Below are positions 26,180 through 38,100 of a stretch of 64,000 nucleotides of DNA, in pieces. The DNA lies in the NCBI GenBank assembly GCA_007570785.1, contig ML664161.1, positions 43,603,418 through 43,667,417 on the forward strand, written 5' to 3'. The notes under the pieces were generated by a model. It saw only the letters and a program-made list of their open reading frames with translations, had not been told where the DNA came from and ran no database searches. Numbering within the stretch: the stretch's first letter is position 1; each line of letters starts with the position of its first letter. A program made the translations under genes and the position numbers. This DNA comes from Antilocapra americana (taxonomy: Eukaryota > Chordata > Mammalia > Artiodactyla > Antilocapridae).

Positions 26180-26485
26180 TCTTCCACCCCATGCTGTTTC
26201 TGACTACACCACAGAATCTGATTTTTTTGTCTTTTAACACATTGTTCCTTTTGACTGAGATGGCCTTCCCCTGCTTCTTTGCCTGGTAAAATACTATTCA
26301 AGACAAAAGAGTTTAGATGCCACCTTCTCTACTGTGTTCCCCAAACTTTACTAGGCATAATCAATTGCTGACTCTGATAAGCTCTATCAGCAATTTGTAT
26401 TTATTTCTTTCATAGAAAAGATAGCCTTTATCACACCATTGTATATTTGTCTGAATCAAGTATCTAAATTCACAGTTGTGCCCCA
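26180..26485 (-). repeat. L2-type LINE fragment
   Basis: CTGAGATGGCCTTCCCCTGC, ACTATTCAAGACAAAAGA and the GCCACCTTCTCTACTGTGTT region resemble the common L2 3' sequence. Orientation and borders are approximate. Confidence 0.5.
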
Positions 26486-26490
26486 AACAG

Positions 26491-26519
26491 AGTCTGGGCA
26501 TCACACATTATGAATGTTT
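26491..26519. repeat. Target-site duplication, left copy (29 bp)
   Basis: Starts AGTCTGGG and ends ATTATGAATGTTT. It matches 28124-28152 at 25 of 29 positions. Confidence 0.8.
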
Positions 26520-28123
26520 CAGTTAGGTCGCTCAGTCATGTCCGACTCTTTGCAACCCCATGAACTGCAACACACCAGTTCTCCCTGTCCATCAACAACT
26601 CCCAGTGTTTACTCAAACTCATGCCCACTGAGTCATGATGCCATCCAACCATCTCATCCTCTGTTGTCCCCTTCTCCCACCTTCAATCTTTCCCAGCATC
26701 AGGATATTTTCAAATAAGACAGTTCTTCGCATCAGGAGGCCAAAATATTGGAGTTTCAGCTGAAACATCAGTCCTTAAAATGAATATTCAAGACTGATTT
26801 CCTTTAGCATGGACTGGTTGGATCTCCTTGCAGTTCAAGGGACTCTCAAGAGTCTGCTCCAACACCACAGTTCAAAAGCATCAATTCTTCGGCACCCAGC
26901 TTTCTTTATAGTCCGACTCTCACACCCATACATGACCACTAAAAAACCATAGCCTTGACTAGATGGACCTCTGTTGGCAAAGTAATATCTCTGCTTTTTA
27001 ATATGCTGTCTAGGTTGGTCATAACTTTCCTTCCGAGGAGTAAGTGTCTTTTAATTTCATGACTGCAATCACCATCTGCAGTGATTTTGGAGCCCAGAAA
27101 AATTAAGTCAGCCACTGTTTCCACTGTTTCCCCATCTATTCCCCATGAAGTGATGGGACCAGATGCCATGATCTTAGTTTTCTGAATGTTGAGCTTTAGG
27201 CCAACTTTTTCACTCTCCTCCTTCACTTTCATCAAGAGGCTCTTTAGTTCTTCTTCACTTTCTGCCATAAGGGTGGTGTCCTCTGCATATCTGAGGTTAT
27301 TGATATTTCTCCCAGCAATCTTGATTCCAGCTGTGCTTCTTCCAGCCCAGCATTTCTCATGATGTACTCTGCACAGAAGTTACATAAGCATGGTGACAAC
27401 ATATACCCTTGACGTACTCCTTTTCCTATTTGGAACCAGTCTGTTGTTCCATGTCCATTTCTAACTATTGCTTCCTGACCTGCATAAAGATTTCTCAAGA
27501 GGCAGGTCAGGTGGTCTGGTATTCCCATCTCTTTAAGAATTTTTCACAGTTTATTGTGATCCACACAGTCAAAGGCTTTGGCATAATCAATAAAGCAGAA
27601 ATAGCTGTTTTTCTGGAACTCTTGTGCTTTTTTGATGATCCAGCGGATGTTGGCAGTTTGATTTCTGGTTCCTCTGCCTTTTCTAAAAACAACTTGAACA
27701 TCGGGAAGTTCACAGTTCATGTACTGTTGGAGCCTGGCTTGGAGAATTTTGAGCATTACTTTACTAGCGTGTGAGATGAGCGCAATAGTGCATTAGTTTG
27801 AGCATTCTTTGGCATTGCCTTTCTTTGGGATTGGAATGAAAACTGACCTTTTCCAGTCCCATGGCCGTTGCTGAGTTTTTCAGATTTGCTGGCATATTGA
27901 GTGCAGCACTTTCACAGCATCGTCTATTAGGATTTGAAATAGCTCAACTGGAATTCCATCAACTCCACGAGTTTTGTTTGCAGTGATGCTTCCTAAGGCC
28001 CACTTGACTTAGCATTCCAGGATGTCTGGCTCTAGGTGAGTGATCACACCATCGTGATTATCTGGGTCATGAAGATCTTGCCACCTCTTCTTAATATCTT
28101 CTGCTTTTGTTAGGTCCATATGC
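26520..28123 (-). mobile_element. BovB LINE, 1.6 kb
   Basis: Minus-strand BovB from the 3' tail at 26520 to the linker before the reverse transcriptase at 28123. Frame pieces include LKILQARLQQYMNCELPDVQ, MGIPDHLTCLLRNLYAGQEA and AESEEELKSLLMKVKEESEK, broken by frameshifts. Flanked by 29-bp direct repeats at 26491-26519 and 28124-28152 with four mismatches. Confidence 0.94.
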
Positions 28124-28152
28124 AGTCTGGGTCTCATATATTATGAATGTTT
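28124..28152. repeat. Target-site duplication, right copy (29 bp)
   Basis: Partner of 26491-26519, across the BovB insertion. Three of the four differences are C/T. Confidence 0.8.
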
Positions 28153-29109
28153 AATACATGTTTACTCACTAGACATAATTAGATACAGAATTATATGCTA
28201 AGTCATAAATCTCGTAGTACACAAGAATCTCTGTACGTTCCTTTGGTTACTCCTTCTCCTACAGCATCTCTCATCTTAGAACAGATGTGCATAATCAGAG
28301 GACCACATACAATCTTTTTCATCCTGCATAACACTGTTTGAATGAATCTGTTCTCCCTTATAAATGGAATAATCAAGGTCAAAATATTTTCTTTTGAATT
28401 CAAATTGCAAATAGAAAGAAGTTTAAACAGAAGACGAATTTTAAAAAGGTATCATAGGTAAGATTAATAGACATTGTTGATATCAATAAAGTGGGTGAAG
28501 GAAAAGTAACTATGTTTGTGAAGTAGCATTATAGACTGAAGTCTTTCCAGAACACTGTCCTCGGGGATAATGCAATGGGGCCATATCTCAGATTAAAACT
28601 TTTAATGAAATCCTTTGGATACTGTTTTTGACTAGCTAAAATCTCTGGCTATGGATCCAGATTTTTCAAATTCTGTTCTAAACAGCAGTATTATACTGAA
28701 TTCCTACTATATATTGTTATACATGTGCTAACACTCATCAACAACTTTCCATACTTTTCCTGAGGTTGTTATAACTGCAAATAAAGCATGGTACCAAAAA
28801 AATGGTACTATTTTTTTCTACCATTACAGCAATTTCTTTTGGGGGCATGTCCTTGACCTTTCTCTCCTCCCAAATTTTTGGCAACAGTAAAAAAGCTGAG
28901 GATACATTCCTTACCTTAACTCATCCATGGGCTGCCCTATAAACCACATCATCCCACTATAGTCATAGAAACAGAGAAGGTATAAAGGGATCTGGAATGG
29001 GTCAAATCCCAGGCAGTGGAATCCTTGCATCTGAAGGATCCAATGGGCTGACTTCCTGAGACAAAGCTTCCTGAGACAAAGGTCCCTGAAGGACCTTCTG
29101 AGAACATAC

Positions 29110-29186
29110 CTTATTGGTTACATAACCAGCTGGGCAAGGGCTGACTGGATCATGCAGGGAACAGTATAAGAGCGATTCTGGCATGC
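29110..29186 (-). CDS. QTRT2: QTRT2 exon 4 (77 nt)
   Basis: Encodes [20 protein letters not shown] then GYVTNK. The acceptor TATACAG precedes 29186 and the donor AATAAG|GTATGT follows 29110. It restores phase 0. The reading matches the QTRT2 segment that follows the exon 3 product. Confidence 0.93.
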
Positions 29187-30838
29187 CTGTATAAACAAAA
29201 AAGAACCCCTGAAAGCACTTCCATCAGCAATTACACAGTGCTGTAACTGAGAACAGCTTCATAATGTGGCTTCATAGCCATCAGGACAGATAAAGTAACT
29301 CTAAAACAGAGTAAATTGCCCACACCCGACCTTAGAATTGTAGGAGGCCTGTCAACATGAATGAAGATTATTTTGAAACCTACCAATCCAAAAGAAGAAT
29401 TAAATGTTCATGTCTAATGACACTGAGTTGCTACAAAGAAAAGATATAACCAGAAGAATGATACCATGAAAAGTGATTAATGAAATGTTGACCCTACTTG
29501 ATTTGCTTTGAAGAAAATAACATTAAGTTCATTCTCAATAAGGTACCATCCAGGGGGAACTTGCTACTGGAAAGATGAAATTATATAGTCAACAGATAAC
29601 ATTATTAATAATAAACGGAGCCCACATCATGGGTCCCTAGGGACAGAATTATAGAAAGACTATAGGACACTGCAAATGGATCTCCTTTTCAGTAAGTTTC
29701 ATTGACTCAGGTTTCATTGACAGTTTCTTAGGTTTGTTTAATCAAAAAGACATTTGTTTAAAAGAAAGTTTAGTAAGTCATATGTACTTAAATTTCATAC
29801 GCCACATTTTCATAGGAAAAAAAAGGATTTTGCTGAAGACCAAAAATATAAAGCAAACAACAAAAATCTCTGCAGTTCTCCACCTTATTTTCTACAATTT
29901 CAATTATTACAATTATCTCTAGAAAGCTTATATTAGCTATTTTCACTTAATTATATGCTTGAATACTTTAAAGCCAGTTATTAAAATTGGTCTCAGATCA
30001 AGGGAAATGGTATTATATAAATTCCTCTACGGAGATACAGGCCCTTGTGACAACCAAGTCATAGTGCGGTTTCCCTCAGAAGCAGCAAGACTGAATAACC
30101 AGTGGAAACAGATTTTCAGCCACTTAAGTGAGTCCCAGACAATGAGGAAAAGCGTCAGGAGAAACCCGTTTGGAGAAGAGTTGGTTCTCTGGCTGTCACT
30201 GCTAAGCTTTTCCTATAAATAAATGGACACACATACTGGCATTTAAAATCCTACTTCTGGACCAGAAGACAATAGCAACATACCTGAATATAGGCGAACA
30301 CAAACTCTTCATCCTCTGCCGTGTTTTAGGCTCAAACATGACAAGCCTGCTTTGGGTCTTAGTGTGTCCCATGCAGTCCCTCCCCTCTAGGTCTCCGCTC
30401 TCCTCCTGGGGCATCAGCCCACAGCTGTCGACCACCACCACTACACCCACCCCCTAACCTTGCTTACTCCTTCTCCCCCTTGACCCACGAGGTCGCCGTT
30501 CTGACTTCCGTTCACATGGACTCTGCAGCAGGTTCTAGGTCCCTCTCCAGGCTCTCACCATGCGCGTACCTACTCCCGATCCTGCGAGTGCAGTCACCAC
30601 ACTCCATTAGAGCTACCTGTTTATCTTTATGCCAACTAGGCTCTGAGTTTCATTCGGGCAGTTAATTGTTTCCGACTCATCTCTGAATCCCCAATGCCTA
30701 TTCTTAGATGCTCAATAAATGCTTATTATATCCATGAATGACTAACTGCATACATGAAGAGTCAAAAAACAAAAAGCATCTTCAACTTCCAAATTAATAT
30801 ACCAGAAGGCACACGCAAATAACGTGATTAACTTTTAC
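29187..30838 (-). other. QTRT2 intron 3
   Basis: GT-AG intron. A possible L2-type fragment at 30620-30745 (ending in a GATGCTCAATAAATGCTTAT motif); otherwise nothing recognised. Confidence 0.85.
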
Positions 30839-30894
30839 CTATAAACTTTCCAACTCCTTCCTTATATTCTGCCAAGACTTCATGATGCTCTGCC
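30839..30894 (-). CDS. QTRT2: QTRT2 exon 3 (56 nt)
   Basis: Small exon encoding AEHHEVLAEYKEGVGKFI. Its acceptor TTTTAG and donor ATAG|GTAAAA are both canonical. It completes the split Leu codon from exon 2 and leaves phase 1. It was found by following the QTRT2 frame and is too short to stand out as an open reading frame. It continues the barrel domain. Confidence 0.92.
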
Positions 30895-31659
30895 CTAAAA
30901 GAAAATAGAAAACAATGTAACATAATAATGAATCATTCTACAGCTACTCTATGCAACAACTGAAGCCCTCTTCTCCTCAGCCAAATGAGCCACGTGACAG
31001 TAAGTGTAGTTTCAAAACACCAAGAACACCATATTCAGGAGTCCCCACTCATTAGGTTGGGTTCATTAGCCGGGGCGAAAGTCTTTAATTTGCAAGTGGC
31101 TCTGTGACAAACAGAAACTAGCAAAGATCAAGGGCTTCAGAATATTTAGATTTTCTTCTTTCCCTTGTACCTTTAAAATGACTGTTACTAATATAATCTT
31201 GCAGAGTAACTTGATTAAATATCAGGTTTTTCAATTAGGGATAAGGTCAGTACGTACATGACACAAGATGACCTCACTCTATTAGTTCTGTTACCCTAGA
31301 GTAGAACTGGCAAGTACATGTGCAGAGACAGAGGAAACTCCGAGGCTGGTGCATGAAGACAGCCCCGCGGTCCCAAGTTTAGCCCTTACGGGGCATCATG
31401 GGCACCATCACCTCTGGGAGCAGCAGCGATCAGGGCGGCATGGAAAAGCGAAGCAGCTCTAACATGTAGGTCTGGCCTGTGCCTTCCATGTTATGGTGAG
31501 ATGATGTATAATATTTGATATCTCTCTTAAGATTTCACTATAAAAAGCCTACACATTTTGTATACAGAAGCAAAAAAAATCTTTCCCTTTACTGCAACTT
31601 TAGTAAGGTAACAAGCTGCTGCTAAAGCTGACGTGTGAATGATTAGATCTCATACTTAC
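30895..31659 (-). other. QTRT2 intron 2
   Basis: GT-AG intron. A locally GC-richer patch lies at 31360-31450 without any recognised content. Confidence 0.85.
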
Positions 31660-31881
31660 AGTGAAGATAGTGTAAGCTGAGCCATGGCAGGAACCCCGTG
31701 GATTTTATGCAGTGTGTGATGGGTCAGGTGGGGGGCGGAGCCAGCTTTGGTGTACAGAAGGCAGCCTGGGATGTCCATGGTGCGGTCCCCTGTTTTGCCA
31801 AGGTTTTTTATTTTTCCGAGGCGACAGCCATTAACCACCTTGGTAAGATTTAGCTTCATCTTAAAAGGATTCCTCTAAGTC
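31660..31881 (-). CDS. QTRT2: QTRT2 exon 2, start codon and N-terminus (aa 1-67)
   Basis: First coding exon. The acceptor TTATCAG ends at 31882, giving an exon start at 31881 and a 22-nt 5' UTR piece before ATG at 31859. The start context has A at -3. The reading begins [20 protein letters not shown], which I recognise as the QTRT2 N-terminus, and ends at [11 protein letters not shown] with the donor CACT|GTAAGT at 31660/31659. The exon leaves phase 2. This segment opens the TGT-like barrel. The start is chosen because it matches the known protein start and no upstream in-frame ATG lies in the exon. Confidence 0.95.
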
Positions 31882-32394
31882 CTGATAAGAAAAGAACATT
31901 ACATTCAGAAGTTCCATGACGGCTAAAGGCTAAACATTTTTGAAAGAAAACAACTTATAGAAAAATAAATAACATTTTTCATATACTTCTCAGTCTATAA
32001 TTTTTTTAGATATCAGGAATAGGGGGATGGGAAATGACAGAGAGAATAAGGTACGTTTCCCAAAGTCTCAGAGCAAAATGATGGTATCAACCATATTTAA
32101 ATTCAATCAGGGAAGTTTTGTCTCAGCTGATGACAACCAAATAAATGGAAGGACAGAAGTAAAGACTAATCATGGGAAGAGCACTCTGAAGCCACAGCTT
32201 ACTCTCAGCTTTGAAAATGTGTATATAGAAAGGTCACACTGCTTAAGAAATACTGTTTTGATCTATTTTTTTCTTTCTCTGATTTGAGAGGATACTTGGC
32301 AACATAGTAAATCTTTCTAACATGTAATTAAATGAAGAAAACAGGTTCCAAAGCAGCATTCCACTGCTTATTAAAATATATGGAAGAATATATA

Positions 32395-32600
32395 GGCTTC
32401 ATAGGTGGCTTAGTGGTAAAGAATCTGCCTGCCAATGCAGGAAGTTCAGGGAGTTTAATCCCCGGGTCAGGAAGATCCCCTGGAGAAGCAAATGGCAACC
32501 CATTCAAGTATTCTTGCCTGAAAAATCCCATGGTCAGAGGAGCTTGGCAGGCTATAGTTCATGGGCTCACAAAGAGTCAGGCACAACTGAGCACGCACTC
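32395..32600 (+). mobile_element. Bov-tA SINE with 15-bp target duplication
   Basis: AAGAATCTGCCTGCCAATGC, GGAAGATCCCCTGGAGAAGC and CAAAGAGTCAGGCACAACTG in order. ATGGAAGAATATATA occurs exactly at 32380-32394 and 32601-32615. Confidence 0.94.
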
Positions 32601-33317
32601 ATGGAAGAATATATATGAATAAACAAACAGTTTATCTCTGAGAAGTGGGATTATTTTCCAATCTTGTTCTTATAAAAATAGAGGTGAGAAACTGTGGTTC
32701 ATTGATGCAATTCACAAGCAAAGTTGCTTTTACAATTGGAAAGGAAAACTATTTGATTAAAAAAAAAGATACACTTTCTAAATTTCACAGATACACAGGG
32801 GAAAAAAAAATCAGAAAACATTGTCAATTACTTTGTTGGACTGTCTTAATTATTATTCAGTAAAGCAAATCCCAGGATCCAATTCTTTAAATGCCCTGTA
32901 AAACTTGGTAACCAGGCATGGCAGATCATTTGCAAAATGTCACTGGATATCCAGCATTCTGAAATACCATTGTCTCTACAGCAAGCATTATATCCTCTCA
33001 AATTTTTGCAGGTTAGGTAAGGCCCAGTTTTATTAATAGATAAGTTAACATGGCCCTCTGAGCGGCTCCAACCTTAGATCCTATCCCCTTAAGCACTATA
33101 TTAAACCACACTGAAAGTCAACCATTGTTTAAAAGATGTTTTACCAAATAAATAAGCATTATCTATCATGAGTTAAAAGATATTCAGAAATGCAAATATT
33201 CCTTTTTTGGGAGTCATAAATTCTTGTATTGAAATAAAATAATTAATCCTTGTGAAATTTAGAAATAAGAATAACTACTTTGTATATGGTTCAATAAGTG
33301 ATTTCATGTTAAACATG

Positions 33318-33392
33318 AATTATGGTTGGCAGAAACCAACACAATATTGTAAAATAATTACCCTCCAATAAAAAAAAATTTTTTTTTAAATA
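33318..33392 (+). mobile_element. L1 terminal fragment
   Basis: GGCAGAAACCAACACAATAT, GTAAAATAATTACCCTCCAA and TAAAAAAAAA match the last bases of artiodactyl L1. Confidence 0.65.
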
Positions 33393-33486
33393 GTATGGGT
33401 ATTTCAGGGAAGGCTGGTCAACTTTCTATGACTCAACCTTCATTATTTCAAGTTATCACAAATACAGACATAAAAATAACTCTGGA

Positions 33487-33680
33487 GATTTCCCTGGTAG
33501 TCCAGTGGTTAAGACTTCACCTTCCAAAGCAGATGATTTGGGTTCAATCCCTAGAGGGGAAGCTACGATCCCACGTGCCTTGAGGCCAAAAAACCCCAAA
33601 ACATAAAACAAGAATATTGTATCAAATTCAATGAAGACTTTAGAAATGGTCCACACCAAAAAAATATATATTAAAAAAAG
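33487..33680 (+). mobile_element. CHR-2-type tRNA SINE
   Basis: GAGATTTCCCTGGTAGTCCA, GTGGTTAAGACTTCACCTTC, GGTTCAATCCCTAGAGGGGA and GCCAAAAAACCCCAAAACAT in order, with the family's AATTCAATGAAGACTTTAGA tail. Confidence 0.78.
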
Positions 33681-33713
33681 TCTCATTGGAACCCACAAAA
33701 ATAGGGTGTTGAG

Positions 33714-33920
33714 GGACTTCCCTTGTGACTCAGATGGTAAAGAATCTGCCTTCAGTGTAGGAGATGCAGGTTCAATCCCTAGGTTGGGAAGATCCCTTGG
33801 AGGAGAAAATGGCAGCCCACTCCAGTATTATTGCCTGGAGAATTCCATGAACAGAGGAGCCTGGTGGGCTGCAATCCATGGGTCACAAAATGTTGGACAC
33901 GACTGAGCCACTTTCAAGGG
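33714..33920 (+). mobile_element. Bov-tA SINE
   Basis: GGGACTTCCCTTGTGACTCA, GCAGGTTCAATCCCTAGGTT and GAACAGAGGAGCCTGGTGGG in order, ending GACACGACTGAGCCACTTTC. Confidence 0.9.
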
Positions 33921-36734
33921 AAAAAAGTTATGCTTTAACAAAGGGTAATATAAAAGCTACTTTTTATAAAACTGTTACTACATTTTAAAACTGTTAAAAT
34001 AAAAGGAAGTTCATGCCAAAAAATTAAATATATCTACAGGCTAATAAGAATGTAACACAGAAAATACAAGAGAAGAGTCATTAGTTTACAAAATCATATT
34101 TCTTATTGATTTATCAAATAATACACATAATCTTCTGACTTCAAGTGATAAAAATAGTTTTTAAACTAACAGAGCTCTGAAGCCATTTACAGCAAAATTA
34201 AAGAATGTATTTTGCAATCTAAGTTCTAGAAAATTGAAGCAGGGAGAAGCATGAAGGTGACAAAATTCACTTTAAGGTTAACTAATCAACCCTATTATTC
34301 TATTAGAATCAACTAACATGGAACAATAGGTTTTTGAGACAAAAATAAGAACTAATGAAAATTTACTGGACCAAGGTTACTAATACTGCAAGAACTTAGC
34401 ACTTACTACTCACACACATCTGAGAATGTAAGAAACTGCATTGTCTTATGTATTTTCAGAAAGGCCTATAGAGAAGAAATCTGCTGGTTCCTCCATTTAC
34501 TCCAAAAATTCTGTCTCATCTGAGTGTTTAAGCTTTGTCAAGAGTTTCAATGTATACACATGAGTTGACCATATAAAAGTAGAAAGAGCCTTTATTGCAT
34601 AAAATCAGTATGTTTGAAAAAATGAAGTTTAAGACTCTAGAAGGCTACCAATTTTTATTATTACTCCTCCTCATCAAAACCTTTCATTTCTCCAGTTTAT
34701 TAATAAATAAGACTGACAAATAAAGCTGCTGACAAGCATAAGACAGTGTGCTTTTCCATGTCAAGTTAACTCAATTTCAGATAAAAACAATCCACAACTC
34801 TTTAACAAACCTCTGTTTAACACCCCAGGTAATGAATGATTGCCATCAGACTTTAGAAATGCTGAGAACAGTTAAGTCTGACCATTTCTACCAGAGACGC
34901 TGAACTGAGAGCTCGTCATGAACTTGATGATCCCCCCTGCTGTTCCACAACCACGACTCTGAGTCTAAGTGAGATTAACTAAGTGAATCTAGAACCCAGG
35001 TCTCTGCCAGGAGGCCAGTGCTTTTGATTTCATCTTTGAAGTGAGAGTAACACAATGTTTGTATATACATAGCTCCTTTTGCCACTCTTTCCTCAATCAA
35101 AGAAACAGCTTCCTTCATTCTTAACCCAAGGTCAGTTATTACAGGTCTGTGTTAGTTCCAGCGGGCATCAGCCATGGTGCTCTCAGATGCAGAGATGGGT
35201 TCTCCTGTGATATGATATGTTCTCCAAAGCTTTAAAGATGAAATTCAAAATACTCAGCTTAGTGTCCAGAACCCACTAGGTCAGCTAGAGAGAAATACCC
35301 ACTTGGTTTTCTCCACAGTAGGGGACTCCGATGGAATGCATTCACATTCTGCTGTTTGGGGTTTCTTAAAGAGTCTTACCCTAAACAGTGAATGGACACA
35401 GCATCAAAGGAAAAAGTAAGCGAGGTAAAGTAAACAACTGGGTTTACAGAAAAGTATTCCAATAGATAAACTGCTAGTGGTGATTCTCTGTATTGTGAGG
35501 ATGGATGCAAATATTAAGAAATCTGAGGAAAAGCATCAGAGAATGTATTTTACCCAGAAATCAATATTTAAAAAATAACATGCAACTTTGTCCAGCTTTG
35601 AATCCAGCTTTCCTTTCCTAATTACTGATCAATTTGTGGTTAGTATTTTAATTCTAGCAGCTCAAACACAAAAAGTTTTTATTATGGAGTAATGTAAATA
35701 TAATATATACACACATACACATATTTCTAAAATATGTTTTTGGAGTGATATAATCTACTCCAAGCAAAGTTCTCAAGAAACAAACCAACAGTCTCCAAAG
35801 TATTAACTGGTTTTTATTTGGCCCTTTTCCTTTTCACTTGTTGTAAGTCTCTTCTAAGATTTCTGGGGTTATGCTTTTCTTGGTATACAAACAACCACAC
35901 TTTCACTTCCTGGTTAAGTCTTAACCATTAGAAGAGCTATTTGGAAATAATCGTTAGTGGAAAAACTCTTAATCACTTTAAGGACAAGTAGTCATGCCTT
36001 TACAAGGGTTAACCAAGATTCCTTGCACCTGTGGCAGCACTGTACCTGTCTTAACACCTCCACTGTCACATATTTCTCCCCTCCCTCTATTCCCTTATGA
36101 AAGAAGGGATTTTTTTTTTATAATGTTTCTTAACAGATTCTCTGCAGTCATGGGAAGATGACTTCAATATGTTGACAGAAAAGAGCAAGCTTAGGTGAAC
36201 GTATTTTTTGCAAAAGAAAAATTGCATATATATATTTATAAATATACACATACATATACACACTCTACACTGTCTGTATGTGCATATTAAAAAGTGTGAA
36301 GGACTTCTAAGCAATATGGTGCACTGAGCTAACTAAGAAAGACATACAGAAAAGATGGACTTGAAAACTTTGGAAACTAGTAACAGAAGACGAGGAGGAA
36401 ACTATTCAGAGGTAGTATTCGAAAATTCTTTTACTATTTGGGAGGAGGAGAGAGACCATGAAAAATGTTAAACTTTTAAGTATGTGTGTTTAAAATTTTT
36501 AAGTAGTCATTAAAAGATTACTGACAATGGATAATCCCCAAACCCGCTGGGGAGGAACAGAAAAGGATAAAGAAAAACTGGTTAACATTTAAAAGCAAGA
36601 AAGATGAAGAGAGACCCAAAAGCACATCAAAAATAGAAAATAGAGAATAAGATGGCAGAAATAAGTCCAAATATGTCAGTAATCATAATAAAAGTTAAAG
36701 TTAGCTTTACCTGCTTAAAGATATAACAACAGTA

Positions 36735-36965
36735 GCAACATTTATTGGGTTTTTACTATGTATCAAGTACTGTTCCTCACATGCTAACTCCACTAACATG
36801 TACTGTCATGTCAAACTAAGACAGATGCTATTATTACGGGCATTTTACAGATGAGGAAATGAGGCTAAAAAAGTCACCATTTAGGAAATGGCATAGCCAC
36901 TTAAATCATAGAATTCTGCCTTTTGAGCCTGTACTTCAATAGGCTGGTAGTCTGTCAGAAGTCTC
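36735..36965 (-). repeat. MIR-type SINE, antisense
   Basis: GGGTTTTTACTATGTATCAA, TACTGTTCCTCACATGCTAA and CATTTTACAGATGAGGAAAT are the reverse complement of the MIR pattern. Confidence 0.7.
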
Positions 36966-37800
36966 ATCTTGTCCATAAACATATGCAATGCTTACACACT
37001 AACAGTAATGTTAAGATATAATTTTCGGTCATATTTTTCATTTTGCTATAGTGTTATTGGTGGCATTCACTGAGCTTAATTTACCCGTTGAAGCTTAACT
37101 ACTTTATGATATTGCATAGCCTGGATGTAACACAATTTAGTCAACCATCACCCTTCCAATAAAAACTCAAGTTACAGAGCAGGTCCTATGATTGGTGCAG
37201 TAGTCTGAGTGCAAAGCTTCCCTGATCTTTCACAAATCTCAAGTCTAGTTTACGTTTCCAAGTAGAGGGCTCTGCATACACTGATTTTTACTGGGTACCA
37301 CACTCTAATGATTTAGGTACTATTGCTCCCATTTGAGCAAGCCGAGGGTCCGAGAGTTATTAAACATGTTTCGAAAGGTTATACGATTACAAAATGACTG
37401 GGTCCAAAGCTGCAGATCTAAATTTATACTCTGCCTTATGAACCTACTTATCCCAACATGGACAGTTTCAGGGAACACCTAGGCTCAGTCAATAACGACG
37501 GATTTAGCTTCACACCATGGGCCACCTCCAGGGGCCCCAGACTTCGCGGAGTGCTTAGCTCAGGTGTTGGAGATCTGTCCAAGCATCCTGGATAATCTAG
37601 AAAAACTTCCGCATGGGAACTTGACTCTTAAACAGACTCCTGTTAAAAGGAGACACTTTTCTCTCTGAGATGAGGTGAGGCCACATGATTTGGGAGAATC
37701 TGGATTTACCGAAGCCAGGACCCACCAGGAGACCCCGAAAATGAAAGAGACATGGCGGGAGGACAATCACAGTTACTGCAACACAACCGGGAAGGATCTA

Positions 37801-37823
37801 GACGCGACGCGACGCGACGCGAC
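37801..37823. repeat. GACGC pentamer tandem repeat
   Basis: Four perfect GACGC units plus GAC lie in QTRT2 intron 1, about 50 bp past the exon 1 donor. Each unit holds two CpG-type steps when joined, so the run is a small CpG-dense microsatellite and is probably length-polymorphic. Confidence 0.9.
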
Positions 37824-37873
37824 TCTCTCACCGCAGCCCCCGCTCACTCGAAGTAGGGAAGGGAGGTACTTAC

Positions 37874-37985
37874 CTGCAAACCTCCCAACTTCAGGGAACT
37901 TGAAACTCCCTAGTTTCTCGCCTTTCGCTACCACGTGTCCAGCTTGCAAAATTCCCTGCCCCCTGAACCACCGGCTCCGAGGCCA
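37874..37985 (-). other. QTRT2: QTRT2 exon 1, 5' UTR (upstream end approximate)
   Basis: A strong minus-strand splice donor, CAG|GTAAGT, ends this exon at 37874. It lies inside the GC-rich promoter block and no other good donor is seen nearby. The first in-frame ATG is in the next exon, so this exon is inferred to be entirely untranslated. The upstream end is a guess set by the CCAAT box at 37989. Confidence 0.6.
37932..37937. promoter_or_regulatory. E-box CACGTG
   Basis: Perfect palindromic CACGTG in the promoter block, a USF/MYC-class site in many housekeeping promoters. It probably lies in or just upstream of QTRT2 exon 1. Binding is inferred. Confidence 0.45.
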
Positions 37986-37988
37986 GAG

Positions 37989-37993
37989 CCAAT
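37989..37993 (+). promoter_or_regulatory. CCAAT box
   Basis: CCAAT within AGCCAATCAG, a good NF-Y context. A second, inverted copy (ATTGG) sits at 38061-38065, so the pair faces both genes. Confidence 0.55.
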
Positions 37994-38003
37994 CAGGGAA
38001 CAT

Positions 38004-38010
38004 TGCGTCA
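38004..38010. promoter_or_regulatory. CRE/ATF-like site TGCGTCA
   Basis: TGCGTCA, whose complement TGACGCA holds the TGACG half-site of CREB/ATF factors. It sits 11 bp from the CCAAT box, a common arrangement. Functional use is inferred. Confidence 0.4.
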
Positions 38011-38060
38011 TCACGGGGCGCCAGGAAAAGACAAAGGTAATTGCAAAGCGAACGCTGGTG

Positions 38061-38073
38061 ATTGGGAGGCGGA
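38061..38073 (-). promoter_or_regulatory. Inverted CCAAT box with adjoining GC-rich box
   Basis: ATTGGGAGGCGGA combines an inverted CCAAT (NF-Y) with a GGAGGCGG stretch resembling an Sp/KLF site. It lies midway between the two inferred start regions. Confidence 0.45.
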
Positions 38074-38085
38074 GGAACCGCTACC

Positions 38086-38100
38086 GTTGCCATAGGTAAC
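38086..38100. promoter_or_regulatory. RFX X-box
   Basis: GTTGCCATAGGTAAC contains both X-box half-sites, GTTGCC and GGTAAC, separated by three bases. It fits the RFX rule GTNRCC-N(0-3)-RGYAAC. It lies 175 bp upstream of the CCDC191 ATG. RFX sites at this distance are typical of genes for cilia and centrioles, so it may tie CCDC191 to that programme. Confidence 0.65.

Larger units (their letters stand above)
25901..29109 (-). other. QTRT2 intron 4
   Basis: GT-AG intron. It is filled by an L2-like fragment and a 1.6-kb BovB in the gene's own orientation; 28160-29109 has nothing recognised. Confidence 0.85.
31882..37873 (-). other. QTRT2 intron 1
   Basis: GT-AG intron of 6 kb. It holds two Bov-tA, a CHR-2-type SINE, an L1 tail, a MIR and the GACGC microsatellite. 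The span 33930-36730 is AT-rich with nothing recognised. Confidence 0.8.
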
